In this document: positions 39,301-53,579 of the stretch, one piece after another
Layout of the letters: the number at the start of each line of letters is the position of its first letter
How positions within the stretch are numbered: position 1 is the first letter of the stretch
Assembly: GCA_038380795.1 (NCBI GenBank)
Contig: CM076262.1
Location: 1,863,845-1,927,844 of the forward strand
Direction of reading: 5' to 3'
DNA from: Pyrocephalus nanus
Lineage: Eukaryota; Chordata; Aves; Passeriformes; Tyrannidae
DNA: 64,000 bases
Translations under genes and position numbers: made by a program
The notes under the pieces: model-generated
What the model was told of the DNA's origin: nothing
Databases searched by the model: none
Seen by the model: the letters and a program-made list of their open reading frames with translations, nothing else

Positions 39301-39898
39301 AGTAAAAACTGACCACTGTGATCACTGTTTTGAGTTTCAACTGAATAGAGTAAGAAAAAGATCCTTGCAGCAATCTTGGCTAGTCAGTAGTAGCCAAGCA
39401 CCCCTACTGTGAGCAAAAACAGGGGCATGCCTACACACTTGACTCCCTTTCAGTTTACTGCTCTAATCTCCATCTGCTAATTTCTTAATGCACCCGGCAA
39501 AATATGATTGCAGGCAGAAGTTTGCAGAGCACTAGAGATTTTTAAAATGCATTGGGTTGCCGCTTTTCTTTAGTTTCACTCTCTTTTTTCCACAGACCCT
39601 CGTTCATTTGTTAGTTCCATTTCTCAGTTGCTTTGAAAAATAATATGTAGGACTAAGTCACGTATTACTTCCTACTAAGACAATTTGTGTAGTTTAGATG
39701 AGCTGTTGAAAGATGAGGTTGTAAAAAAATTGTCAGTGGGTTTTTTTTGCTTCCTATGGGCGATACATTTTTGCCCATTAAGAATCATCATAGACCTTCC
39801 ACTACAATTTCCGCTTACCAGTTATGGGGCTTCAGATAGGAAATATGAGGAGACACAAAACTATGTTATTGGGACTTCAGATTAAGCGATCATAATCC
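36349..39898 (+). other. AT-rich intronic DNA, nothing recognised
   Basis: No exon or repeat family identified. Confidence 0.5.
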
Positions 39899-39923
39899 TT
39901 TTTTTTTTTTTTTTTTTTTTTTT
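39899..39923 (+). repeat. T25 homopolymer
   Basis: Twenty-five consecutive T. No obvious retroelement body is attached on either side. Confidence 0.95.
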
Positions 39924-42330
39924 CTGATCAGTCATTATAAAGCCTAACTAGAAACGTTTCAGAAGAGTGGGCAATACTTAGCAATCAGTAACAGTGAATT
40001 GAGAGTGTGATCCTTGCAGCATAAAGCAAGCAGTCAGACATAACAGGGAATGTGATTTTCACAAATAAAAAGATGTGTTCTGACTATAAAACTGGAAACC
40101 AGAAACTTCTAGCTGTTACATTACCTTACTGAGCAATAAAGTTTAACATGTAATAATATAAGTAAGTAAACTTGAATTTGGGATGCAATTAAGAGGTTGA
40201 AGAGGTTTGAAGGTCATGCCTTATTAGAATTGTCATACTGTTTTTTTTTTTTTAGTAGTGAAAGCACTAGCTGCTATCCAAGTTTCTCACAAAGGTTTGT
40301 ATTTATACAAAATTTTGAAGCTGGAAGTGTTATACTACAGCTTTGTTTATTATTCCAGCTATTATTGCAGAGTCCTGAGTGGTGTATTGTGCGTCAAAAC
40401 ATATTCTGTTCTTTCAGAATTCTTAGGAAGGCAATACGATGTAATTCATTATGCCCCGAAGATAAACAGTACCTCTTGACCTTTTCAAGAAAAGTTGCAA
40501 TATTTTCTTATTCCAGAATGTAATATTGTACTGAGCCGATATCAATGTGATAAGATAAATGTTTCCTTTTCTAATGTAAACCAGAGTGCACTACATTTAT
40601 ATAAAAGTCTTGGGGGATACTCAAAACCTCCAGATAAAAAGGGGCAGCTTGGCTATTGTAGGTCTGCATTTTTGAATTCGCAGTCTCAAAGCACAAAGGG
40701 CAAACTGCAGCGAGTCGTGAAGACGATGGCCAGGATTTTCAGAGTGAAAGGATTTTTGTATGCCCCAATTTAGGATTCTCCTAAAGAATATTCAAGCAAA
40801 TTAAAAATGTGTAGAACTTGTTACCATTACAAAACCAACCAAACAAAAACCCACAAAAACAAACAGAGACTTTCCTCTCAGAACCGGGATCTTTTGAGAT
40901 GTCCTGGGAGAGGAGCCTGTGACTCAGTGCTATACAGTGTGTCATTAACTTGCTTTTTACTATACAAAATATTTCAGGAAATGAAAGACTACAGAGGAGT
41001 ATTTTTAATCTCATTTATTTTTCTACCTTCTCCACTGTTGTTCAGAGCACAGTTTCCTTTAACCTCTTTGCTATTCTTTATTTCTGTTTTACATTGCACA
41101 TGACATGCTTCTGATTGATTAAGTCAGTTGTGTGCAAATGTGGCCACCACTATGGACAGGGTCCTGAACATGGCACTTTCAGTTTCCCTTCTGTCTGCAA
41201 GACAATGCCCAGTTCCAAAAGAGAAAGTGTATTTGGCCTGATAGACTTTGCCCAAGTGTTAATACAGAGTCCTAGTCTCTTTCCTGTTAATGGAAGAGAC
41301 CAATAGCTTCATTTACCTTTTATATGTTAAAGGGTTTTGTATGCAGGTTAGTACTCTGCTTTATATGTGGCATGTAAACCCCCTTTGTTACTCATGTATA
41401 TTCTATTCACAGAAAAGAGTGGCTTTAGCTGCAGCTACTCTTACATGTAAAATAACATGGTATATTTTAAAATCCATTGTTACTACTTCTGCTCTTACTG
41501 CATTTGGAAGTGTCATGGATATTCTGAGCAGTTACTACTGTAACCAAAATAATACTGTTGCACTATAAAGCAGCAACATATTTCAGGTTGAAAGTAAGAC
41601 TATTATAAACATACCAATCTCACCATATAAGTTAGATTCAGCAGGAATTAAAATACTGGAGAAGAAACAGTAGAGAACAGGAGTAAGAAGAAATGAAATA
41701 TATCATTAAATCAGTCTATTTTACTTGTATATCTTGTTAATGCCATTTTTTGGACTTTTTGTTTATTCATTTTTTAATTTATTTAAACTTAAGCAGAGTT
41801 TTAAAATGTAGAGAGAACACTTGGAAAGATTAAGGTGTGTGTTAGGAATTGAACTGAAAAGAGCAAGTTTTGAGAGAAGATTTTAAGTTCTTGAGTGAAA
41901 CAGAAACATGAGAGAAGATGTAGGGCAATGTAAGGAAGCCCTTGGAAGTGAAGAAGATGAGCATAAGCAGAAAAAAAAGGCTGATAAATTAGAAGAAAAA
42001 AATGAAGATGAGGTTCTTTAGGAGTCAAATAGACTAGGGCTTTGAGAATAAAGAACTTGAATTTGATTTGAAAACAAATTGTGTGTTTACCAAGGAACCA
42101 AGCAGAATGTATAAATTAGACATCCTCTATAGAAAAGAGGAAATGAAAAAATTGCAAACTAATGAGTTTTAAAGGCAAAGAACTTAGATTTTGTGTTAGC
42201 AGATGTGCTGTCTTATTTAGTTACTGTTCTCTCTTCAGTCCCCACATTTAAGACAGTTATATATATCTGCAGTAAAGACAGTCCAAAATTTCTTCCAGCT
42301 TAATGACAGTTTCTAGAATGTATATTTTTT
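39924..42330 (+). other. AT-rich intronic DNA, nothing recognised
   Basis: Open frames near 40197-41568 have no recognisable domains. Confidence 0.5.
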
Positions 42331-42364
42331 GTGTATGTGTGTGTATATATATATATATATATGT
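42331..42364 (+). repeat. Compound (GT)n(AT)n microsatellite
   Basis: gtgtatgtgtgtgta followed by an uninterrupted (TA)n run. Confidence 0.9.
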
Positions 42365-45300
42365 ATTTAAGTTTATGCAGTAAAGGCAAGAATGGTATAA
42401 ATGACTCAGCAGAGTGTTTACCACTCAATCTGTAGCTTATCTCCGTGCTCATCATTGGGGATAGTTAAATGATCTGTATCAAATTCGTTCTACAGCTGTC
42501 ATTACCTGCAAGCATATAAACAGGCAGGTAAGATTTATAGAAGGCAGATGACCGCATTGCTAAAAGGACTGCTCTAATTGGCATAATCAATACAAGAAAT
42601 GAAGAGTGAAAGAGCATGGAAATAGAATTACTTTTCTACCCCTTGTAAGGAGGCAGTAATGGGCTGCATTCATTTGGTTGCTCCTGCAGCTGACTATGCT
42701 GAACTTCCTCTGAATATGGAAAAAGGGCATTTTAATCTCCAAAACCATTCATCTGGCATCTTCCATTAACATTAAACAGGAAAAACAAAACAAAACAAAA
42801 AAAAAAAGAAGGTGAGTGTAGTTGTTCTTCAGAAACATTTATATCTGACTTGAGGGATCCCACAGAAGTGTTAGCCCCTGGTGGAGAGTTCCCCATTCAG
42901 GAGCACACTCCATTCTTGTGACTCTGGGCAGAATGGAGTTTGTCTGTGCCTTGAATTTCACTGTCATATTGAATTTCTTCTTGACTAGACTGAAGTGATT
43001 AAATCTGTTTGAAATCTGTATACCTTTGCATATTGCTTGAAATGAGCTACAGTGTGAGTTGACATGAGAGACTGACAGTTGAACACATATAGTAATCAGC
43101 AAGGGCAGGATTTAATTGCAGCTAATTTGTACTGGCTGAACACCTCTCCTTATAAAAATATTTTATACTCAATTATATTTATAATGTTTTGGACAATCAA
43201 CATATGGTAAAACTTAACAGTAACCATTTAATCTAACACAGATTTGACCTGTCCCTTCTTTCTTTGCTTGTCAGAAGCTTTTATTCTTTTCTGTGTGGAA
43301 AACAGTTCCAGAAATGCAAACCTGGATACAGGACAGGATATCTTTCTATCTTTGGTCCTCATAACTGTTGGATTTTGAGGATACATTAAGGGCCACCATG
43401 TGAAATGCTGAATTCCCTCTGTTCACAAAACCTTATTTTCAGCTGAGAAATTCAGGAATCTTGCTGAAGCTGTGTTAAAGTGTGGGTGAATACATATGGC
43501 TTGTGACAAGTTAGATACAACACAGTAATTTATGCCTGTGTGAATGTACATTGCTGAATTCCCCTTCTTTGCTCTCAAGTATAAGTTTCCTTCTCCTTAT
43601 CATTCCTTTTCAATTTTTATGTTGTTGAAGCTTTAGCTGTAAAGCTGTAATTGCTTTGTCTTCTTGTGACACCTAGGAAAAAAAAACAAATAAAACCAGA
43701 ATTCCACTATGCCAGAAATAACATGGGGTAATATATTTGCAAAATTTTAAAATATATTCTAGAACAAAAATTGCTCCTCAATAAAGAATTGCAACAGAGG
43801 CTTTTTGTTCTCACAACTGCAGAAATGTTAAGAAAACTTAGTCTGAAAAAACTTGCAACCTGGAAAGCAAAAGCTCAGGTTGGTACCATTTGCATTTGGC
43901 AAAATTTCAGAAATCACTTCTTCCAACAATTATATTGACTGGTAAAGGAAAAAATCCCTGCAGGCATCTTATGGTGTTTTCTTTGAACTTAGGCTTTGTT
44001 GCCAAATGTCTACTTTGGAGTACTATTAATTCACAATGTAAATAAATTTAAACAGGGCTCATGATATATCTTGTCTTGCAAGATGATATAGAAGATGGAG
44101 TGAATTCCACGTGTCCAAATTTCAAAGGATGATGCCTATTAGGTCAGGGAAAGGGCTCACTTTGTAGTTATGGCCTACCACTGCTTGTTGTAAAAGAGGC
44201 ACTATCTATACTACTTAAACTGTGTCAGACTAGTCAAAGAAACACTTGCCTTGAAGATTAAGTAAGTCAGCTTAAGTAAAATTAATCTATTTTCTTGAGT
44301 AGCATAATCATCTCTAGTCCCTATAATATGTATTCTCAATGATACTGTGCTGGCCTGATTGTTATACTCTGATTACGATGTGAGTCTTTTTTAATGCTGT
44401 CTAGTCTGGAAGAAGTTTTATCAGTCTTCAACATTACTTCCATTGTTTTTATTTTGGTGCTAGTCTCTTTGTACTTGTAAAAGAATTTTAAAAATTGCCT
44501 TTAATGTACAGTTCTAGTCCATGTAGTCTTTCTGCGATTCAACTTTTCTCTGTGTTATTCTAAAGAAAGATATGAAACCTCTAGCCAGAATTTTACCAAA
44601 CTTTGACGCAGAAAAATCTAAAGGAAAATCCAAGGGATAGTTAAATTATCTTTAAAGAAATTCCTAGAGCTTGCCATTTGCATAGTATCTTCTTCCTGAA
44701 ATTTTTCAGTTTCATAGTATCCTTAAAATAAACAAATAAAAGTAGTTTTAACTTTAAAAATACCCTTAAATGCTTGAAGTTAGACATTTTTATTCTCAAC
44801 TCTTGTTTCTGGGCAAATTAGACATTTTGTAGCCACTGGTGATACACTAAAGCCTTTGCAATGCTCCCTGTCACTTTTTTGCCAGAGTCCAAGCCAACTT
44901 TGCTGAATAGCCTGCTTGCTGCTTTGCCAGTAGCAGAGGAGGCTCGTTCTTAGTGTTGAAAGCTGGGGCACTCTTGAAGCTGGTGACTAACATGGGCTCT
45001 TGAAATTACTTTCTCTAGAGATTTTGTCAAATTACATAACTCTGAATTCTCATTCTTAAGTGCCTAAACATGAAGGTGAAAAATACCATCAACTGTATTG
45101 GAATTTACAGAAGTGATTATATAGTACTATTTTTGTGGGTTTGATTGTTGGTAATTCTGGAAACAAATGCTTTTGGGTTTTTTTTTCCCTTGCTTCTTTG
45201 ATGAAAGAAATTAAGGCTTTTCTGACTGTTGTCAGAATTTTGACTTTCAGAAGTAAAGCTCATCCCAGATACATGAGGTGTCCATATAAAACTGGTACTT

Positions 45301-48300
45301 AAAACTCATCAGCTTAAAACACACCACGGGAGGTTCAAAATGGAACAGGTCAAAATTAAAGATGTCTTGTACCCACCCCCCTATTTCACATTCTTGCCCC
45401 TTGGAGTATGCTGTTGTTTCTGACAACAATTTGTTTTTCCAGCTAGTTGAGCTATGAAATCAAAGTCCTTTGACACTTTCCCAGGCCATCCCAAAGTTAC
45501 AACCTGACTACTTCTGCCAAGAGAGGCTCTAAAATGACATGTGATTCAACTGTTGAGCACATGGCCATGATCTTCACTAGTAAATTGAAAAAATGGTTCC
45601 TGGGTGCTAAACTTAGCAGCTGACACAGGGTGAGACTCACCTGAGCTAATGAGCATTTTAGTCCCAAAATTAGCATGGCTTCACCCAATTCCCTAGTGAA
45701 ACTGGTCCTTGGAAAAGTTGGAGTGCAGAGTTGTGCCTGGGCATTGCTCGGGAGAGTTTGGGGTAGCACAGGTAAAAATACATGCCCAGAGCTGTACTCA
45801 CATCTCGCCAGTGCAAAATTCAGATTCTCAGGCACTCTCCAGTTTCTCAGTGTAGGTAAAGCCTAAGAGAATTGGTAAAAGTGATATTGTCATGATACCT
45901 TTTTTAATAATGCACTCCCTATATTTTTCTGTAACTCTACACATGAAAGTGCTCGCAGCGTTCATGTCTTAGCGTTATTGATGAACCTGGGGATTGCTGC
46001 AGAAGAGGGCAAGAACCTCTGACATTCATCTAAAATCAAAGATTGTTTCACCTGCTGGCCACAGCTCCTTCTTCAAGTAGCAGCATAATCCTTATGCTGT
46101 AAACTGTGCTCCAGAAAGTATTTCAAAGCCACCCCAAAGTCCTCACATAAAATAGTTTCTCTCCTATTTTTATTCTTCAGTCCACTGTCCTATGGCACAA
46201 GAAGAGCCCTGGGAATTGTAGCAGACTAGTAGATATTATCCAGAAGGCTTTCTCATAAAAGGCAAGGTGTTTCAACTAAAAATACTTTACTATTATGATG
46301 TCTGTTGCATATTTTTCCCCAAATCTCAGAACTGAAACTATCTAATTTTGAAATTATCTAATTTTATCCTGTAAAAAAAAAAAGACATCTCTAACAGATG
46401 AAATACAATTTAAAAAAAAATTTAAAATTTACTATACGTTGTAAGGCTATGATGGTATTGAAATACCTAGACAGGAATTAATCCATGTTTCTTGTGCTAT
46501 TTGCAAGTCATTGCATGAAGAAGTGATGATCTAGGAAGAAAACAGATGAATGTTCATAGAGAAAATGAACAACATTCTGCCTAGTCAATTAAATTAAAAG
46601 GCAATATAGTTACAGTTTGCTAAAATGTAACAAGAAGAAAATAAGAAGGTATTGTAGAAAGGAGAATCTGGAAAATAATTCCAGGACATGAAATCTGAAC
46701 TCTGTGTGATGTGTGAAGAGGAGTGTCTTTAGAAGAGAAGACTAGCACCTGATCTTAGACCATAGTAAGTTGATGACATGGTAGAGAACTTAAAAAATAA
46801 AAGCTGAATTTCAAATTTTGATTTATGTAAAACAAGTGTAGTTGAAAGGATTTAAGGAGTAAAATTTATATCTAAACTTAATTTTTAGCTTATTTTGATC
46901 ATACATCTAGGTTGCCAGTGGGGTTTTTATGTGTATGCTACAGTGATAGTGATTATGTAGTATGTGCTACGTGGTTCAGAGAAAATTTTTACAGCCTGAT
47001 GCCAGAAGAGGCTTTAACTGATGTGAAATATTACATATGTTTGGCACCAACATTACTGGGTGTGTCCGCTTTAACAAATGTATCTGAAGATGATAATGCC
47101 CCTGAGCATATTTATAATTCCTTGATTAGCTTGCTAGTTAGGAAGATTAATGTAGTTGCCAAGGTAGTATAATAAGGATAGTTTTTTTCCTGGGTGAGCT
47201 TGATGAAGTGTGATAGAAATATCTACCTTTTAATTCAAATGCCTAACCTGTTGCATTGCTCATGTATACTACTTGGGAATTCCTCACACAGTAGCTATCG
47301 GTTCTCCAGCACCTAAATGCCCTGAGAATTGCAAAATATCTCTCTATTCCTCTCCTGCAAAACATTTTTAATAGCTTCAGGTATTTTTTTTTCATCCCTG
47401 CAAGTTTCTAATCGTAAAGAATGTACTCCCTACCAGATCTCCTCACAAGAGCTGAAACTAGGATGAGGAGCCTGAGGACATTTGCCTGTCTGTCTTCACT
47501 TGCATTTTAGCTTAAAATTAAAGCTCTTTGTCATTTCACTCTTTTTCTAATCTTCACTCTTAAAAGTCCCCAAAGAGGGGAATGCTCTCTCAGTAGTGCT
47601 GTCTTCATGGACTGTTAAGGCTACCCTTCAAAACATACAATTCATTTGCCAACTACAGCAAGAACCTGAAGACTGGGATTCTTCAGAGACAGAGGTCTGC
47701 GTGTTGGATCGTGCCTGCTAGATCGTCACAAAATGCACCAGAAGAGTTAAAAGGTATATAAGCAAACTGAGAGGAAAGCTGAAATTTTAGTAATTCAAGC
47801 AGTCCAGAGTAGACTACAGGTTTCTTACAGAGAGATGCAGAGCTAACCAGTGCTAGCTTCGTTCACTTTTACACAGAATAGAAACATTTCCTGCATGAAA
47901 AAATGGTATTTGGTTTTATGTGTGTGAATGCATGTGTTACTTCACACATATATATACATATGTGATCATGCTACAGAGGTTCCTCCGGAGTCCCACAGTC
48001 CACACTTAGAAGCAGAATTTAGTGCTTCAGAATTTTTTCAAAGAGTTTAGATCAGACCTTTGTGATCAGCACACTCAGAACTATTGCCTAATGCCACCAT
48101 TGATAAATTTTTTTGCCTAGAAATGGACTGTTTATTTGTATAATTTACATCTTGATCTCATATCAGTTTTTACTGGTTTGGGTTTTTTTAACTCCATACC
48201 AAACTCAGCTTCAGTCTCTAAAAGATGGCTTTTCAAAAACCTTGAAAGATTGCAAATAAAATGTCTGGTTTTATATTGCCCACTTGCATTCCTGTTTATT

Positions 48301-51300
48301 GTTTCTTCCCCTAATTATTCTTGCATTGATTATGTACCTAGAATTCCTTATCCCAGCTAAAGTTTTAGAAAGTATCACAATAATATCCATAAGGAAAAAT
48401 AAGAATGTACTCAGTTGGATTTTGGTTCAGCGGATTTAGCTTTATCAATAAAGACTGATTTTTAAAGTTGAATGAAGAGGCTCAACAAGGCTGTGATCAC
48501 GTAGTGACTTTTGATCAAACTATTTCATTAAAAACATGACTGAAATCAAGTTGTAAAATATGCTTTGTAAGTTTTGGTATTGTATCTTTAGATTTAATCT
48601 CACAAATTATAATAATGAGTCAATTTGTTTTTGCTTTCTTTATTTGTGGATATGCTTGACTTAAGCTGATCAAGCACCCTTTAGACCCTTTTTCTTGCCT
48701 TATTTTTCTCCTATCTTCTTAGCTCCCCTATTTCAGCCATGTCTCTAATGCTTCTATTAAGAATTTTAATAAGAAAATCTTTTATTCTGCTATGGTTGTG
48801 CCCATATTTGGTGGTGAGGACACAAGAAGCCTGCCCAGATGGCTCTGAGTGCAATTAGGGCACAGAGCACTTATTTCTAAGCCATCTTCTGTTCTGTATA
48901 CACTATTTCTTGGTCCAGTCCAAAATTTCAAGAATAGTCTCATAAACACAAAAGTGGTCATGTAAGGTCGGAAAAATTCAAAAGAGCAACTCTGTATGTG
49001 CAGGTCTTGCTGGTCCTCTGCTGTTAGCTCACCATGGAAACAAAGCATACTGAAGCTTCATGATATTCAGTTTATGAGAACATGGTGTTATTTGAAATGT
49101 AGCAAGGTGTTAGACATCACAGTAATCCGAACTTGGCATGCTTTCAGAGGAACCACATCATCAAATAAAGTAAGTCTGGAAGATGCTTCTAAAGGTCTTC
49201 TGTGTCCCATAGCAGAAACACTGCTCTTAACTGTTCCATGCAATGTTTCTTGAATAGGTTTAGTGACAAAGATTTTGCAGTTTGGACACAATTTATTGTA
49301 CTACTCCATTACCCCTTCCATTGGAAAGTTTCTTTTTCAGCTTTTGTACTTTCTTCACCTACAGCAAAAGACTGATATGACCATGATAATATTCCTTTCA
49401 TTCCTTTCTCACTTGTTTATCTGGATATGGGTTTGTAAGGGCAGTGGTAAATCAAATTTTTGTCATTAAAATATGTGGAGACCTTTCAATCAGTGACTCA
49501 TCAACAGATATGTATTTTCTCACATTTGGATTGGCTAAGAGAGTTTGATTAGTATAATTACTGTAAATTTATTTGTAATTATTTTGGTACCATGTAGATC
49601 CATACTCTTGATGGATAGCTTTGGTTTCTAGCTTGCAAGGCAGGTATCCGGATGAGGAATCTGTGCTTCTGATACCTTTGTGTCAGCACTCCTTTACCAG
49701 TGAGTGCTGAACAGTATTAATTAAATATAAAATGTAAAGGTAGATGTGTTTATTTCTGCCTTCTAAGTGGTTAAGGCTATTTTAGTGTAAATATTGTTTT
49801 GGCATTTGTACTTCCCCTCTTATTTTACCTCTCTGTATTACTTAACAGAACTAATCAACCTCAGAGTTGAGGTTCTATTCTGGGAAACTTGCTGTTGGCT
49901 AGAACAAAATGTTTGAGTGAATGTTTCCTTCTGGTTTGTATCTGCCCCACTTTTTGGTTTAGTTTATATATTGATGATGATTTTTGTTAATAATTTGATT
50001 AATAATCTCCATGATGAGTTCATTGTTTTTAATTTTTAAATTTCCTTTCAGAATTCTATCAGTTAAAACAGTTGCCTTCTAACAGCCTCCTAGCAGGTAC
50101 AATACTCCTCTTGTTACTGTGTTTCTTTCCCCTCAAATTTACTCTCACTTTTGATCTTAGTACAAATGGGACTACTCTTGCTTCCATTTGCATCAGTTCC
50201 TTTCCTATTTATAAATTATTGAGTCATCTGTTATTCCACTTAAGCCAACACAACTTTGTTTCAGGCTGCTTTAATTGAAAGTAGGCTTCGCTTCCAATAA
50301 GGGAATGCCTACAATGGACAGGGTTGAAAAAAGGTCTTTTTTTAACCAAGTCTTTTCAAACAAAAAATATGTACACTTCCTACGTTATGTGCATAATATT
50401 ATATAAACATAAAATAATTGTAAGGATTTTTTGTTTCTAGATTCACACATGGGGTAGTTGTATTGATGGTTCTTCTTTCTTTCAAAACTTAAATAGCTTT
50501 TGAATATCTGTTAGCAATTTTCTTTAGAAATAGATAATACCAGTTTTCATGTGGAAAACTGGCACATGCTGCCATTGCCACATTGTGTTCATGTAAAACT
50601 AAGAGATTGGCTCTTCTGTTTAGCTATTATATGTCCCAGCTTTTTAAAAATCACACCACATAGAAGAATATAGCAGTGTCAGGACATTAGTGAGCTTCTG
50701 TTGCTCACTAATCTCTCCAAACCCTTGGCGTTTGCATTCTTCAGCTGGTCCGAGCTTTGGAGAAAGCATCTGGGTTTGCTGTCATGGACCATGTTATGCC
50801 TGGTCTGACATGTAGCCCTGATGACCAATACAGACTGATGTCTACAGGGAAGAGTTCTGCTAATGCTGCCACGAGTCGAAGCAAATCACTGTTATGGGTG
50901 TTTGGTTTCTAGTTCTTGGTCAGCTAAATAATGGGCACAGAAAATGAAAGAGTTGTTTTTGAAACAGTGTTTAGAATCCATTAAACTGGGTTATAGAGAG
51001 GAAAGCTACATTTGCTTTATGAAATGAAATATGTAAACTACTAAGTTATTAGTGCCCTGTATTTATTTAGCATCCTTCACATGGGGAAAAAGTAGGACAC
51101 TGAACAAAAAAAAAATTGCCAAAACAATTAGAGTGAAAAAAATCTGGTAATTAACTATTATTTTTCACAAAACTAGTCTAATTACAAATCAGTCATGGTA
51201 AAATGAAAGGTCAATAACTACAGATGCATAATTTCTCTCTGATAGATTGCTGTTTGAAAATAGGTTTATGACAATTATGTGATTAATTTCCTTTTATTAA

Positions 51301-51513
51301 ACAGCATTATGAGACTTCATGTTGCATTCATCAGTTTATTACTGTTACTTTTTCTCTTCAGTTGCAAATTAATCCTAGATAACATCAGGGCAGAATAGAA
51401 GCTCAGGTAGATTGAGGATCACTTCTTCTAGTGTTGTTTGTGTTGCAGGGATCACTACAAATCTGAATCAAAAGCAGAGCCTCAGTGTGCTGAAACTGGC
51501 AGTATCAGCCTAA
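42365..51513 (+). other. AT-rich intronic DNA, nothing recognised
   Basis: About 9 kb without recognised exons, transposons or RNA genes. A-rich simple sequence occurs at about 42781-42809. Confidence 0.5.
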
Positions 51514-51580
51514 GAAAACAAAACACACACATACCATCACCCCCACCCCAAAACAACCAACCAACCAACCAAAAAACCAG
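51514..51580 (+). repeat. A/C-rich simple repeat with (CCAA)n
   Basis: Contains acacacac, ccccacccc and about four copies of CCAA. Same compositional class as 21932-22062. Confidence 0.85.
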
Positions 51581-52010
51581 CTTTTAGTCCAAGGAAACGA
51601 GGGCCAAATCCAGAGATATTCTTATGTTTCTGAGATGAAGCACTTGAGGAATGTAGGTATTTAAGTTAAACTTGGATCCAGAACAGCTTTCTCCACTTTC
51701 CACCTAACCCTCAAAGTGTTCTGCCTTTTTATCTTGAAATTCCCTGGGCACAAAGTTGCTGTCCTGGACAAACACAGAATTTTCCCAGCCTTGGAAAGCT
51801 GAGAAGCCTGGGAATCCAGGAGCCAGGCAATCATTTGTAAAAATTTCTGTAGTGTCAATGTAGTAAATGTTTTCAAACATATTCAGTGTTCACTTAATCC
51901 TGCTCTGTAGAATTGGGCGCAGTACTACACTCAGTGGCCACTTTTTGTCCTCCTATCTAGCAGACATGGTAGGAGTACTTGGAATTGTAATGCACTGTCA
52001 AAAAATACTG

Positions 52011-52028
52011 CTTCTTCTTCTTCTTCTT
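52011..52028 (+). repeat. (CTT)6 microsatellite
   Basis: Six perfect copies of CTT. Confidence 0.92.
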
Positions 52029-52981
52029 GAGCGTAGTATAGTTTCAAACATTTTGGTCTCTTCCAAGTTTGTGTTCTACTACTAGGCAAGGCAGTGGGGT
52101 GCCCTGCAGCTTAGCTGCTGAGATTGCACATAGAAAATCGTGGCTGTCTGCAGCTTCTAATCTAGATGCAAAAGACAGACAAATCTTTTTACTTGGCATA
52201 CTTTGATGATGGGTTAATGAGTGAAATCCTTCTTCATGACCATCTAGTTTTCTTAGAAAATATATTCCTTGAGATGAGTGCCAACAGCCTTAGCTACCTT
52301 TCTACTTCTGTAGGAAAACACTAATAATTTTTTAGGCAGATTATGTGGCTTGGATTTCGATTTCCTTGAGTTTGTGGCATTTCCGGTGTGGCACATTTGT
52401 CTTAAATTTTCTTTGTGAGACTTAAAAAAAAAGAGTGTTGTTCACTGAGGAAAATGGGAGTTTTCCTTCCCTGTTGAGTCTCCTGGAGAGACTGCTGTTG
52501 GAAAGGAGTTGGATCATCTTATATTTGAGATTCTTCGAATAGTGCTAAATGCTTTGCTACTCCATTTGGAAAGATTATAAGCTGCCATGCTGACTGACTG
52601 TGACATTCATTAGACAACTTTCTGGACAAATACAGTCAGTGAGAGACAAAGGTTTAGCAGTATCATTTAAATGCTGTTAGGGAGTGTTGAATAGTCTTGT
52701 CTTTCTGTCACCATCTTTGGAGGATTTCATACAACTGTGCGTAATTCTGGGCTTCTTGTTGGGAGCCAGCCTGAGAAAGAGTCCCCGGCAGGTTTTAAAG
52801 GGGCATAGGTTCTCCTGAAGTGGCTTTTATAATAAATGTAGCTATGTAATCATTTGGTTAACTTGTTATTCAACCAGTGCAGAACAGTCCTTGGCCTTAA
52901 ATCCAGCTTAGCATCTTGATATGTTTCGGTTGCATAGTGCTACCAGCGAGATGACTCTCCTTTGACATATTCAGCCATTTG

Positions 52982-53019
52982 GAAACTTATTTTATGTTCA
53001 GAAACTTACTTGACGTTCA
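52982..53019 (+). repeat. 19-bp degenerate tandem duplication
   Basis: gaaacttattttatgttca is followed directly by gaaacttacttgacgttca, 16 of 19 bases matching. Confidence 0.6.
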
Positions 53020-53579
53020 GCAGGAATGTTAGAGTATGCAGTCATTTGAAAAAATAAAGGAGGGATTTGGAGTTAGAAAAAGAAAAGAATCTGGTTGTCT
53101 TCTGGCAAGTTTTTGGTTCTGGTTATCTGCAAAGTATACACCTCTTGTCAGTATAAATGGGGAGTGCCTGTATAAACATTCTTGTTTCGCCTGTTCCACA
53201 TAATAGTTTCTTGTATCATATTTCTTCTGACCTCACTATCTGAAACCAATTACAGGAGATCCATTTGGGCTGCATCTATTTTCATAAGAAGCCTAGGCAG
53301 CAGTGTTTTTCTCAGAGATGAATATCAACATCAAATATCCTTCTGAGTGCTTTGTTATTTATGTTTCAGAGAGATTTTGTAGCCTTCAGCTCTCAAGAAT
53401 GTGTCACGCTGTGCTGTTTATACATTGACGATATTAATGGGCGTAGATGTCATTTTTCATTTTAACGTCTCAAATGCAACAGGCTGATAGGTTAAACATT
53501 CCTGATTTTAAAGGAAAGATATGAGTGACATCTGTTTCCTAAAAATACACATATATTTACTTTTGAAAAACCAAAGTAA

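Noticed and set aside
39899..39923. T25 as the poly-A tail of a minus-strand retroelement
   Set aside because: No SINE, LINE or retrocopy body could be recognised next to it and no target duplication was seen.
41115..41306. Open frame containing CKCGHHYGQGPEHGTF, faintly like FOXP2's alternative 25-residue exon (CICGHSSGDGHPHNTF as recalled)
   Set aside because: That alternative exon must lie downstream of the exon at 57191-57280, not 16 kb upstream; this stretch lacks proper flanking splice sites and the match is loose, so it is most likely chance.
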